A stretch of DNA of 64,000 nucleotides from Valencia hispanica (lineage: Eukaryota; Chordata; Actinopteri; Cyprinodontiformes; Valenciidae), in the NCBI GenBank assembly GCA_963556495.2, contig OY747714.1, positions 50,715,041 to 50,779,040 on the forward strand. Reading direction: 5' to 3'. How positions within the stretch are numbered: position 1 is the stretch's first letter; each line of letters starts with the position of its first letter. Under the pieces are notes generated by a model. The model was not told where the DNA came from. It worked only from the letters and a program-made list of their open reading frames with translations, and did not search any database. The translations under genes and the position numbers were made by a program. This document shows positions 10,727-19,960 of this stretch, piece after piece.

Positions 10727-11095
10727 TGAGGCAAAGCAACTTGATTTGTATAGCAGACTTTCAGCGTTCAAGGTGATTAGGAGGAAAATAAATCGGCACT
10801 AAAACAATCAAAACTAAAAACACACAATCAGAAACACAAAGAACACTTTAACATACTACAGTTATGACATTCCAGCTATAAGTAATGAATTAATCAAAGG
10901 GAGCTCTAAACAGATGTTCTTTAACTTTGATTTAAAGGAATTCAGTGTTTCAGCAGCTTTGCAGATGTCTGGAAGTTTGTTCCAGATTATAGGAGCATAG
11001 AAACTGAAAGCTGCTTCCCCATGTTTGGTTGTAATTCTAGGGATGATTAGTTTACTAGAGTTGGAGGACCTGAGAGGTCCGGGTGGTTGGTATTG
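10727..11095 (-). mobile_element. LINE 3' fragment (RT C-terminus plus tail)
   Basis: On the minus strand the translation gives SSNSSKLIIPRITTKHGEAA, SFYAPIIWNKLPDICKAAET and SFKSKLKNICLEL, the RT C-terminus of the family also seen at 51,308-52,290. The 3' tail with tttgtatagca is at the low-coordinate end. It is 5'-truncated and inserted in intron 1 of cassette A. Confidence 0.8.
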
Positions 11096-11470
11096 AGACT
11101 GAGGAGTCACGTGCCGATTTGGACGGGGTCTGAGCCGGTCGGCCATGACGGTAGGAGACTATTGAGAATGGGGAGATGTCGTCACGGCCCAGTGCCCCGC
11201 CCCCGTCGGCCATGTTGTCAGGATACCCACCAGAAGCAGAAGGTGACAAGGCGTTCATTTGTTGTTGGTATCAGAGCAGCTTAACAAATATGCGCCAGTG
11301 TTGTCTGAGTGCCTCTTTGTTGTTGCGTATTGAAATAAATTCTCGACACAACTTTGTCGCTTACCAGTATTTATTGAGAACTAATATGCAGATATACTAG
11401 AAATATATATGCAAATAGAAATTGCGAAATAAAATTAGAAAAAGTTGAAACAGTAAACTGTGCAAACTGT
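11096..11470. other. No recognisable gene
   Basis: GC-rich up to about 11,280, with ggtcggccatgacgg and a related inverted ccgtcggccatgttg block, then AT-rich. No coding region can be supported. Confidence 0.35.
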
Positions 11471-11699
11471 GAACGATGGGAGCCGGCTCGTCAATGGGAG
11501 CCGTTTCTTAATTTTTTCATTCCCCTCCGCTTGTTTTGGTACATTTGGTACACATCGTTTTGCATTAATTTTGGTAATAAATACACTTTAAGCAACAGCA
11601 AATCTGAGGAGCCACTTGGGAGCTGAAAGAGCCGGCTCTTTATGGTGAGCCAAGCCAAAAGAACTGGCTCTCCAAAAAGAGCTGGAATTCCCATCACTA
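11471..11699. repeat. hAT-type MITE
   Basis: The right end, read inward, is ctagtgatgggaattccagc and the left end is aacgatgggagccggctcg. The interior has further copies of gagccggctc in both orientations. Short elements with GATGGGA ends and GAGCCGGCTC repeats are hAT-related MITEs in vertebrates. No transposase is present. Confidence 0.55.
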
Positions 11700-11923
11700 G
11701 AATTCAGTAATGGCGGCGCTCGACTGAATATGAGGGGGGGAGGGGAGGGCTGGCTTCCTGCAGCATAGGTCTGCGATGTCTATATATGGTATATCCTGCG
11801 CCAACTTGATGTCAAGTCAGCCAGAAATTTAAATCCCGTATCTGAGTGCACGTGGGCTGGAACCCAGTGGTAAACAAACGCTTCACTTTTTAATGTCGGC
11901 TTCCCGGCCAGTGTATAATTTTC

Positions 11924-11955
11924 ACTTTTCTCATGGAAAAGTGAAAATTACAGGT
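11924..11955. repeat. Short perfect hairpin
   Basis: aattttcacttttc is followed after four bases by its exact complement gaaaagtgaaaatt. It is probably the core of a small MITE; no function can be assigned. Confidence 0.6.
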
Positions 11956-12086
11956 CATGACTCCTTTAATGCGTGAACATGAGCATACACTCACACAAAT
12001 GTGACCACATACAATTTTAACTGGCACATTCTCAAAAAATGGTCGCAGTCTGCAACCGTCAACTACTCTTTAGTTAACAGTAATGG

Positions 12087-12700
12087 TTGGCCATTGAGCA
12101 GTTTGGAAGAGGCAACAGTCACATGAGTCAAAATGCAGAGAATGCAGCCGCCCGATTTCTGACTGGTTTAGGACAGAGACAACATATCACCCCAGTTTTG
12201 GCAGACCTACATTGGCTCCCTGTTCAGTTCCGCATACATTTGAAGATTGAGTTTGTTTTAAAATATCTCAATGGTCTGGCCCCTAGCTACCTATCTGAGC
12301 TCCTTGGTCCCTACAAACTAGCTGGTCCCTCAGGTCAGCTGACCACCATCTGCTACAGGTACCGAGATTCCACTGTAATTCTCGTGGTGAGTGTGCTTCT
12401 TCAATTTGTGCTCCTAAACTGTGGAACCAGTTACCTCTACAGATTAGGTTGGCCCCATCGCTCACCACTTTTAAGTCTCTTCTGAAAATGCATTTTTATT
12501 CTCTGGCTTTTAATCCACCTTGACTCTGCTCTAGGTTTGCTCAGCCTTTAGCTGGTTTTATTTAGTTTTATTTTTACCTCTTTTGTCTTTACCTTTGTGT
12601 ATCCTCTGATTTTAATTTTAATTAATTTTAATTTCGTACAGCACTTTGTTCAGCTCTTATGCTGTTTTTAAATGTGCTTTATGAATTACCATGGTATGGT
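12087..12700 (+). mobile_element. LINE RT C-terminal and 3' end fragment (L2/CR1-like)
   Basis: The translation reads QNAENAAARFLTGL, HITPVLADLHWLPVQFRIH, LNGLAPSYLSELLGPY and, after frameshifts, CGTSYL and a SLTTFKSLLKMHF-like end. This is the RT C-terminus of a fish L2/CR1-like LINE followed by an AT-rich 3' UTR. It is 5'-truncated and frameshifted. It differs in sequence from the other LINE C-termini in the window, so it is a separate family. Confidence 0.8.
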
Positions 12701-12734
12701 ATAACAACTAAGTCAAGACAGCAGCTCTGCTTGG

Positions 12735-13020
12735 TTTTTGGTTCTTTCTTTACACAAACGTTACTGCAGTGTTTGAGTGGGCTCCGTGTGGAATAAAGAA
12801 ACATATTCCATGTTCAATGAGGTGAGATGAAACAACAGCACTGGTGTTTATGTCTTGTGCTTGACGGTTATATCTTGGCCCTAACTGTACCAGACCTTCT
12901 CCCATGGACCTACAACTGAAGGGGCCATTGATGGACCGGTACAGGTCTGTTGTATGGGCCGATTTACAATGGAAGCCGACAAAAGACCGGACCATTCTGC
13001 TCAGTGGAAGAAAGGCTTTA
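12735..13020. repeat. Second copy of the 800-1253 repeat family
   Basis: It shares the blocks actgcagtgtttgag/atgag, ctaactgta, a ggacca-rich core and ctgctcagtgga with 950-1253. The left terminus is eroded. It has no coding content. Confidence 0.5.
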
Positions 13021-13054
13021 TAAATCAGAAATGTCTGGAAAAACATCTGGTACT

Positions 13055-13400
13055 AGTCCATTAGGCCTGGCGTCAGTTGAGTTCCAAGTTTAACTTGAGC
13101 ATTCGGTCTGTCAGAGAAAGCTTTAAAGGGAGAGTTATTTGGTGGTGAGTCATGATGATAAATGCTCTACATCCCGGTTTGTTTTGTGGTCTGAAGAAGC
13201 AGGGAGCACTTGTTTTCTGGCTTTATCAAATGTTTTGGAGCGTACAGTGTTTTTTGGTTGAGATTGCAGAACATTTTAGCAGTCTTAATCCAGCCCTGTT
13301 TAGATAACGTTCATTCTCTCTGAAAATAAGTTTTGCACTACAGAATATAAATAAAAAAAATTATACATTATTTTGGGCTGTCAGTGCAGGTATTTTTAAG
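13055..13400 (+). other. Cassette A intron segment paralogous to cassette C
   Basis: The blocks gagttccaagtttaacttg, tacatcccggtttgttttg and gaagaagcagggagcacttg recur in order at 56,180-56,260 and 57,270-57,540. In C they are split by an inserted LINE piece. Confidence 0.75.
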
Positions 13401-13454
13401 CCATTTATTAAACATACAAAGTCTGCTGGTACTTTCATCACTTTCTGTAGGCTT

Positions 13455-13862
13455 TAGTTTTAGTCCCATTAGGGTTCTGGTAGAGGAAGGTTCTGGTTCT
13501 ATTAGTGAAAGTTTCTGGTTCTGGTAGGGTTGTATTAGTGGAAGGTTTTGGTGCTGTTAGGGTTCTGATTGTGGTAGGATTCTTGTAGAGGAGGGTCTTG
13601 GTTCTGTTAGGGTTCTGATTGTGGTAGAATTCTGGTAGTGGAAGGTTTTGTTTCTGTTAGGGTTTAGGTTCTGTTAGGGTTCTGATTGTGGTAGAATTTT
13701 CGTAATGGAAGGTTAGGGTTAGGTAGTGAAAGGGTTTGGTTCTGTTTGGGTTCTGGTACTGTAAGGTTTTGGTTCTGTTTGGGGTTCTTGTAGTGTAAGG
13801 CTTTGGTTCTGTTTGGGGTTCTGGTAGTGTAAGGTTTTGGTTCTGTTAGGGTTCTGGAAGCG
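13455..13862. repeat. Degenerate G-rich minisatellite
   Basis: About 400 bases of imperfect units built from ggttctgttagggttctg, gtggtagaattctggtag and gtggaaggttttg. Several units contain TTAGGG-like text, but spacing and sequence are irregular. It lies in the cassette A intron just upstream of the acidic exon. Confidence 0.85.
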
Positions 13863-13985
13863 GTGAGTGATGACAGATTTTTACCGGAACTTTGCTACGC
13901 TGAACCCACCCATGTCCTCGCCCACTACCGCTTTCCTGAGATGGCAATGGAAACACAACCAGAGTTGAGACGGAGATGGGTGGAA
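13863..13985. repeat. Half copy of a fold-back element
   Basis: The stretch with aactttgctacgctgaaccc, catgtcctcgcccactaccg and ggcaatggaaacacaacc matches the right arm of the fold-back element at 58,195-58,690. Only one arm is present here. Confidence 0.7.
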
Positions 13986-14123
13986 AAAGGCATTACAAAC
14001 CTGAAGTAACCAGATTATTTTTACATGTCCTGATAATTTAACCAGATAGAGGTTGCAATTTCTTCATTATAGTAGTTCAAAGTCAAAGAAACCTTAAACC
14101 TCATCAGCTGTTGTTTCTCACAG

Positions 14124-14204
14124 GGGTTCCACTCTGAACGCTTCTCCCAAGAGCTTTAGCTGAAGAATCAGAACATCTGAAGACAAAAAACCTGCTGGAG
14201 CAGA
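14124..14204 (+). other. Cassette A exon 2, untranslated leader
   Basis: The acceptor ttgtttctcacag ends at 14123. The leader gggttcca..gaagaatcagaacatct matches the C leader at 58,825 almost base for base. An in-frame start follows at 14205. Confidence 0.7.
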
Positions 14205-14582
14205 ATGGAGGAGGAGAACCATGAGATGAAGACTGAGGTGAAGGATGAGAACCATGAGATTGAGATTGGGGTGAAGGAGAAAAACTCTGAGGTAAACCAG
14301 GATGAGATCTATGAGATAAAGACTGAGGTGAAGGAGGAGAACCATGAAATGGAGATAGGGGTGAAGGAGGAGAACCATGTGATGAAGACTGACGTGAAGG
14401 ATGAGAACTATGAGATAGAGATTGGGGAGGACAACCATGAGGTAAAGCAGGAGGAGAAACATAAGATGAACATTGAGGTGGAGGAGGAAGAGAACCAGGA
14501 GAAATACCAGGACCAAGAACAGGATCATCGCACTCTGAACACCACAAACCAGACCGAACCAGCTGCCTCTTCTGGTCTACAG
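14205..14582 (+). CDS. Acidic repeat exon of zinc-finger gene family, cassette A
   Basis: The exon encodes 126 residues starting MEEENHEMKTEVKDENHEIE, built from imperfect 11-14-residue units of the form EENHEM(K/E)xxVK. It ends DHRTLNTTNQTEPAASSGLQ at a phase-0 donor (CAG|GTCAGTG). The composition is strongly acidic with regularly spaced Lys, so helical or coiled-coil structure is plausible; no named domain is recognised. In cassette B the equivalent exon splices in phase to C2H2 fingers, so this is probably the N-terminal part of a zinc-finger protein. No finger exon follows before cassette B starts at 26.9 kb. It is either a relic or an alternative 5' end for the fingers at 37,603. Confidence 0.6.
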
Positions 14583-16290
14583 GTCAGTGTTCAGGTCTTT
14601 ATCATTTTTACAGGATATTTTCAAAATTTGAGATGAAATCAACAAGAATAAAGAAGCAGAAAATAGTTTGTTGTGCAACAGGAAGTGCAAAGATGTTTGG
14701 CTCACATAACTATTGATAATTATGATCAATAATTTAATATTAATTTAATTTATTTTATCTAGGCACCACCTTCTATCTTAAAGAGCAACTTACCCCCCCT
14801 TACCAGAGTCTTACCCCACCTACATTTGCAGTTTGAGAAATGTGGTAAAAGGAGGCGTGGCCCGAGGGACGCGCTGGGTTAGAGGGCTGGGTGGGGTCAA
14901 CACTTCCTCGCCATTCCAACTCGTGGCCGAGACTGGGCTTGTTTTTTACTCCACAGCGGAAAGGATGAAAGCTTAGCTTAGTGGCTCAGCTGGTAGCAAT
15001 GCCTGATTTAAATTCAAGTGCAGTGTAAAGTTTTAACCTGAAGAGGGTGACACACTGACTGTTTTTGTTAGAATATTTATTAAAATGTACTAAAATACCA
15101 AAGATATAGACCAGACATGTATGTCTCACACGAGGGAATGAATTTGACACTGTGGGATGACATAATTGCCCGCACACACTAGAAGAAGCGCAAACAACTT
15201 CTTTACAAAGTATAACAATTAATAAAACAAATCAATCTTACTTTCAAAGTATTCAGTCAATAAATTCTATACCTACACTACCAACATGCAAACTAAACTA
15301 GTAAGTCGATCAAAGAAAATGGGTAATATGCAAACCTTTCAAATCAACTAACAAATGAGTAACGCTATTGAAACAAGAATGGAACAATGATAAACATCAG
15401 TAGACAATGTAACAATCATAGTTGACCATTTAATGAGATGAATAAAAAGTGGAGGAGGTGTGTGTGTTGCTAAAATGGGAGGGGGGGTTACATTAACTTT
15501 TTTTAGCTTTTAGCCCTGGTGCTTCAGTGGTTGCTGGTTAACAGTACAGACAAACGTAGTACCAAAACAAAATGTCTTTCACAATCTCTAAAAACCAATG
15601 GTAGTGCATCTCATCACTTTAAAACACACGATAGAAATGCATACAATGGAATAACAAGAAATATCTTCAGACGTGTTTGTTCAGTCAAAATTCTAACATA
15701 TTAGCTTTGTTTATATTACATAAACGTCTCACACTCTTTGTTGGAACCGTCTGTATCGGCGTCAATTATGGCTAAAATATAGCGAGCTCGTCTGATACAG
15801 TATCTTCTGCCAGAAAGGATATCATTTCTCCCAGGATGGTAATCATCTCCCAGTACCAGTCGGTTCCAGTTGTTTGACATGAATGCGCCACTGAAATTCC
15901 CACTTCTGAACTCCATCAGGTTCTCTACTTATGCGGATGCTGTCTGACTGTGGACTGGCAACAAACACACAGGGATTGAGGGAATTGCTGTAGGATATAA
16001 GGCAAATTACATTGATATAGTAACACTGTATCACAATAGAACATCTTCCTTACTGTTAAAAAAAAAAAAACGTGCAGCTTGCAAAGCTCTTGCATAAGTG
16101 CTACATGTGAAACATTGTTTATCACACAACAATTTTTCAGGTATTTTTTTCATCGCACTGTACAGCCTTGCGCACATGTATTGATGGAGTTCTCCAGAAC
16201 ACCATATTCAAAATCTAGACCTCTAGCATAAGCAGACATTTTATTTTGCTATATTGACCATTTTTCATTCACAAGCCTCTTAGATACACC
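14583..16290 (+). other. Downstream intron segment duplicated with cassette C
   Basis: From the donor onward the sequence matches 59,383-60,660: agaagcagaaaatagtttg, the cttaaagagcaact block, gaatttgacac/gatttgatgcc, and cctacactaccaacatg all recur in order. About 570 bases (15,645-16,213) are extra here. It contains no splice-bounded coding exon. Confidence 0.75.
15645..16213. other. Insertion relative to cassette C, origin unknown
   Basis: The segment is absent from the paralogous position near 60,572. It has an A-run at 16,057-16,069 and minus-strand frames of about 65 residues with no recognised homology. It may be a small transposon, but no terminal repeats were confirmed. Confidence 0.45.
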
Positions 16291-17400
16291 GGATTTGAGA
16301 GCCAACGCAACAATGGGAAACTAATTGTTTTTACCCACAGAATAGTAGCCTCAAGCCTGGGTAAACGTTGTCGAAAATCCCCCTCAGTCATACTAGTGAT
16401 CCACAGTGCAACAAGGGGAAACAAAGTGTTGTGACTGAGTATTTGGGGAAACATCCAGACTAGGCAAGTGTCCCCATGTGACCCCCAGGATAGGGGGCTT
16501 CAGCCTGCATAAGCCTCTTCCGGCAGGAGCGGGCCCTATGGGAAACATCATGGTGTACAATCCGAATGGCCCAAAAGGCCAAACTGGTTCTGCAAGCTGG
16601 AAATTTGTGAAAGCTAGCCCAGGAATTGGTGCCTCTTACCAAAGTAATTCTGGGACATTTGCCTCGAACTGTACAGATGCAGGCATGAAAAAGTTTCCCT
16701 TTCTGCTGACTGTCAACCGACTTGTCTGTTAATTCCATCACAGGGAGACACGCCCACGTTCTCAGGGGGCGTCCTTAATTTTTAAAATGTGTGTAATTGC
16801 AGGATGTCACCACAAGATGTTGCTTCGCTACGCTCTGTGGTGTTTGACACTTACAGGAAGCAGACTGAACCTCTTGCTTTGTTAATTTGTGTTAAAATGT
16901 TTTCAGCGACATTCTGAAGTCACAATGGAAAATTTTCTAGCAGTTTTTTCAGTCTTTCACAAATACAAAAACGACAGTTGCACCTTTTAAATTTCTTAAA
17001 TATTATGCACAATCTACGTTCTTTGAGTCACACTTTAAAAAAACCTTACATTAACAGCTTTGCCCCATTTGATCCAAAACAAATGGGGCAAAACTCATCC
17101 AACTACCTGTGTAAAAAATAACTTGTGTATACTTTTTTGTTGCTCACAGACACAAAGCAGTGAATGCAACTGCACAAAACCGCTGATAGAAGTCCCTAAA
17201 ACTGCATTGCAAGCCACACCTTCTTTTTCCGCACGCTCCTCCTTTTGACCCATTTGTACCGCTGTCAAACATTTTGTAACTTGTGGTAATACCTATGCCA
17301 TACAGCAGGGGGCACTGCAGGACTCAATGATAGCTAAACAGAAATACCCCATGCTTAGTTAGCTCTTAGCACTGTGGACCTGATGTTTATATTGTGATCC
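16291..17400. other. No recognised gene
   Basis: An open frame of 84 codons at 16,478-16,732 (+) starts MTPRIGGFSLHKPLPAGAG and has no recognised domain or splice context. The rest is AT-rich. A real gene cannot be supported. Confidence 0.35.
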
Positions 17401-17698
17401 TGTGTAGGCATGGGTCGGTTAACGGTTTCAAGGTATACCGCGGTATGAAAAAGTCAAGGTTTCAAAACCACTCAAATTTTCCGTCATACTGTTCCTGCGG
17501 TATAAGCGTTTATTTTTATTTCAATGTGACGTCTCGTCAGGGAGAAAGTAAAGGTCCCTCATGCTGTTTGAAGCTGCAGCATAAAGCACCACTCCCCCTC
17601 CCCCCCGCACACCTGTGTTTGTTGTGAGTGACAAACGGGCTGCGCTGCAGGCTGTGTGATGGCTGAAGGAGGCGAGCCCCCAGAACTTCTTCCAACGT

Positions 17699-17896
17699 CT
17701 CTAAGCAGACCACGTCGGCTGTTTGGGAATACTTCGGCTACCGTAAAAAGCCAGACGGTCACGGCTTGGAAGAAGAAGGTCGCCCGACGTGCAAAATGTG
17801 CTTGAGAGCAGTGGCAGCCCGATGAGGCAATACATCTAATATGATTGCGCATATTCGGGAGCACCACCCATCGTTGTATGCTAAATTCAAGGTAAA
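17699..17896 (+). pseudogene. BED-type zinc finger exon (hAT/ZBED-like)
   Basis: One + frame reads TSAVWEYFGYRKKPDGHG, then PTCKMCLRAVAAR, a TGA stop, then GNTSNMIAHIREHHPSLYAKFK. This is the classic BED finger: the aromatic SAVWEYFGY start, C-x2-C, and H-x4-H with the LYAKF tail. The stop replaces a codon between the Cys and His pairs. BED fingers in hAT transposases and ZBED proteins bind DNA. A donor-like ggtaaag follows LYAKFK, so this was probably the first coding exon before the internal deletion. Confidence 0.8.
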
Positions 17897-18025
17897 GTTA
17901 ATGCTGTCTTGAAATGAACGAGCGTATTAGTGTCTGACATTAGTGAAGTGAGCTTGTTACCTTGGCAGATATGGTAATTACCTTATCTTTTCTTCATCTC
18001 TATCCTTAGTAACTTTGTTTTAACT

Positions 18026-18098
18026 GAGGCAGATATGGTAACTAGCATGCTAATGATGATTTATCTTAGCATGCTAGTTAGTTACCATATCTGCCTCG
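18026..18098. repeat. Imperfect internal palindrome
   Basis: gaggcagatatggtaact..agcatgctaa is followed by ttagcatgctag, a short insert and gttaccatatctgcctc. A third partial copy, ggcagatatggtaa, lies at about 17,966. It is inside the hAT derivative. Confidence 0.8.
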
Positions 18099-18479
18099 GT
18101 AAAAAGTTTTCCCCCCTTTTTTTTTAAATAAAAAAAAAAACATTTAAATTACACATTTTGGAGCTGTAATCATAATACGGTGAAACCGTGATATTTTTGC
18201 CTAAGGTTATCATACCGTCAGAATCTCAAACCGGCCCATGCCTAGTCCTGCGGCTGTATTTTGGACATTCAGAGCAGATTAAATTTCTAAAACGTTCAAC
18301 AAACTCCTCAAAACGAATAACATGAAAGCAGTCTGTGATAAATGCTTCTGTACGGTTCATAAATAGAATGCCGAGGCGTATCAGAACTGCATCAATGGTG
18401 AGATAGGACGCTGAAGTTGGCTTCAGTGTGTGGAAGGGGAATCTAAAGTATTAATTTCATATTCCAGTTTGTCTTTATT

Positions 18480-18915
18480 TGCATCTGCGACATGGGTGTC
18501 ATTTTAGCCAGGGACGCTGAGGACATGTCCACAGCAATTTCCTACCAGCTCTGATCTAACATCAACTTGTGCTCCCAGCACAATTTCCATATAATCAATA
18601 TCTGAACGGACTATTATTTAAATTACTCAATTGCACTTTCTTATACAGGCATGGTTTCTTTCTGCGCAGATGTTGCAGCATTCTTTGCGGTGGATATGTC
18701 ACGGTTTTAAAAGACTCAGTCCACAAAATATCGTCCACAGTCCCTGGCTTTAACTGTGTTCTGTTCCTGAATCGCAAATTCAGTCGCAGAAAAGTCTCTG
18801 GCAGCCCTGGATGCCTAAATAATGAGAATATTTCACCATCAGCGCAACGTTGGGAAATATTCTCTCATGCTCTTTCCACCAACACAATATATCAACGCGA
18901 TCCTCTTTGGGAGTC
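18480..18915 (-). pseudogene. hAT transposase C-terminal relic
   Basis: Read on the minus strand, the coding part gives TPKEDRVDILCWWKEHERIF followed by PNVALMVKYSHYLGIQG, matching the hAT C-terminal dimerisation region (WW..H..FP.L..LA..YL.I). A shifted frame continues NRTQLKPGTVDDILW, the end of the hATC domain (K...L.P..VD.L.FL). Frameshifts and a stop interrupt it, and the 5' part is not recognised beyond the MITE at 18,916. The 3' flank (18,487-18,645) is shared with 3,625-3,835. Confidence 0.7.
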
Positions 18916-19422
18916 TTAAAGAGGCTATATGCAATTTTCTGAAATTTAAACTCGCGACTGACCCCATGTGGCCATAAAAAGGAACTGCTCTTCCTTTCTG
19001 CTCGCTCTCGCAGCGCGCGCTCGTGCGCCGGTCGCTCTCAATCTTTGATCTTTTTCGGGCACTTGTCAGGGGTTTAACTTTTTTAGTCTCATGTGGAGCT
19101 ACTGTTGGTGTCAGAGTTGTCCTTGGTCTCTTCAGTGTATTCGCACAATCCATTGAATTACTTGCGAGTGCTGACTAGCGGTGGTGGTAGAGTGATCTGA
19201 AACATTTAACATGAACTCGCTTGACGGCACATCCGCAGACGGCGAGGGAAAATCGGACCCGACAGAAAATAGAAAAAACTGGATACAGGCTTATAGGTGC
19301 GCCCACTGTGAGCTAACAAGGTGTCAGTATGCTCATCAGGAGATGTTTGAGTCATAGATGGTCAAATAAAAAGGCTATTGTTATGTTTATTTTGGGGGAA
19401 AAGTTGCATATAGCCTCTTTAA
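18916..19422 (-). mobile_element. TTAA-flanked MITE with a truncated ORF
   Basis: The element runs from TTAAAGAGGCTATATGCAA to its reverse complement TTGCATATAGCCTCTTTAA and is inserted in the hAT relic. TTAA target duplications are used by piggyBac and Kolobok superfamilies; which applies is not clear from the ends. On the minus strand an ATG at 19,153 opens a frame with KKVKPLTSARKRSKIESDRR, a basic segment reminiscent of a recurrent uncharacterised fish protein, then runs into the terminal repeat. Confidence 0.75.
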
Positions 19423-19618
19423 ATCTGTAAGTTGCGCTTCATTACAACCAGGGAAAGTTAGTTAAAGCACACTAATCTGCCAAGTATGTTAATGACTATG
19501 ATATTGACGTGGATCACTAACTGTTTTGCAACAAAGGACAACAATGGTTCTCAGTTGAGGCCGGTTTGCACATTTTATTCAGTAATTGTTCAATCTGCAA
19601 TCTTTGTTTCCTTCTCAG

Positions 19619-19711
19619 GTAAATATCCCGCAAGCTATGCCACCGCTTAAAAAAGCACGGAGGTCTGCAGTACCAAACCAGAGCAAAACTCGGATGGTGA
19701 ACATAAAAGCG
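19619..19711 (+). CDS. Coiled-coil/BEN-like gene, exon 1 (coding from 19637)
   Basis: The acceptor ccttctcag ends at 19,618 and the donor G|GTGAGG begins at 19,712. From the ATG at 19,637 the exon encodes 25 residues (MPPLKKARRSAVPNQSKTRM and five more), a basic, nuclear-localisation-like start, ending in phase 0. The next exon begins in the same phase. An upstream non-coding exon is implied by the acceptor but was not located. It is the N-terminus of the protein completed at 19,961. Confidence 0.6.
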
Positions 19712-19960
19712 GTGAGGATTATTTCCGCTTATTGCGAAACTAGACCTTTTTTTATTTTCTCTTAGCCTATTAAACACATTTTCCTCCTCCTGTTTTATCA
19801 GTTGTTGTTAGTACTTTGAAATTTTGTAAGAAATCAAAAGTGCTTTATAAATAAAGATCATTATTATTATTTTTACGGGCCCAAGTAGCACTTGACTTTG
19901 CCTTATAAAAAGTAAGAATAACACCAGGCCTAAAAATGTTATTCTCATTTATTGTACCAG

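Larger units (their letters stand above)
17407..18243 (+). mobile_element. Internally deleted hAT transposon with BED finger remnant
   Basis: The ends taggcatgggtcggtt (17,407) and aaccggcccatgccta (18,243) form near-perfect inverted repeats. The flanking eight bases (atcctgtg and gtcctgcg) match at six of eight positions, as expected of an aged hAT 8-bp target duplication. The interior keeps a BED-finger exon but no transposase core, so it was non-autonomous. It also contains an imperfect internal palindrome at 18,026-18,098. Confidence 0.82.

Noticed and set aside
13455..13862. Interstitial telomere array
   Set aside because: TTAGGG occurs only within longer irregular units; no run of consecutive hexamers.
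14104..14547. Minus-strand Pro/Ser-rich frame opposite cassette A exon 2
   Set aside because: Shadow of the same repeat; no independent support.
16478..16732. Small gene of 84 codons
   Set aside because: No domain, no splice context and an overlapping open frame on the opposite strand; a chance frame cannot be excluded.
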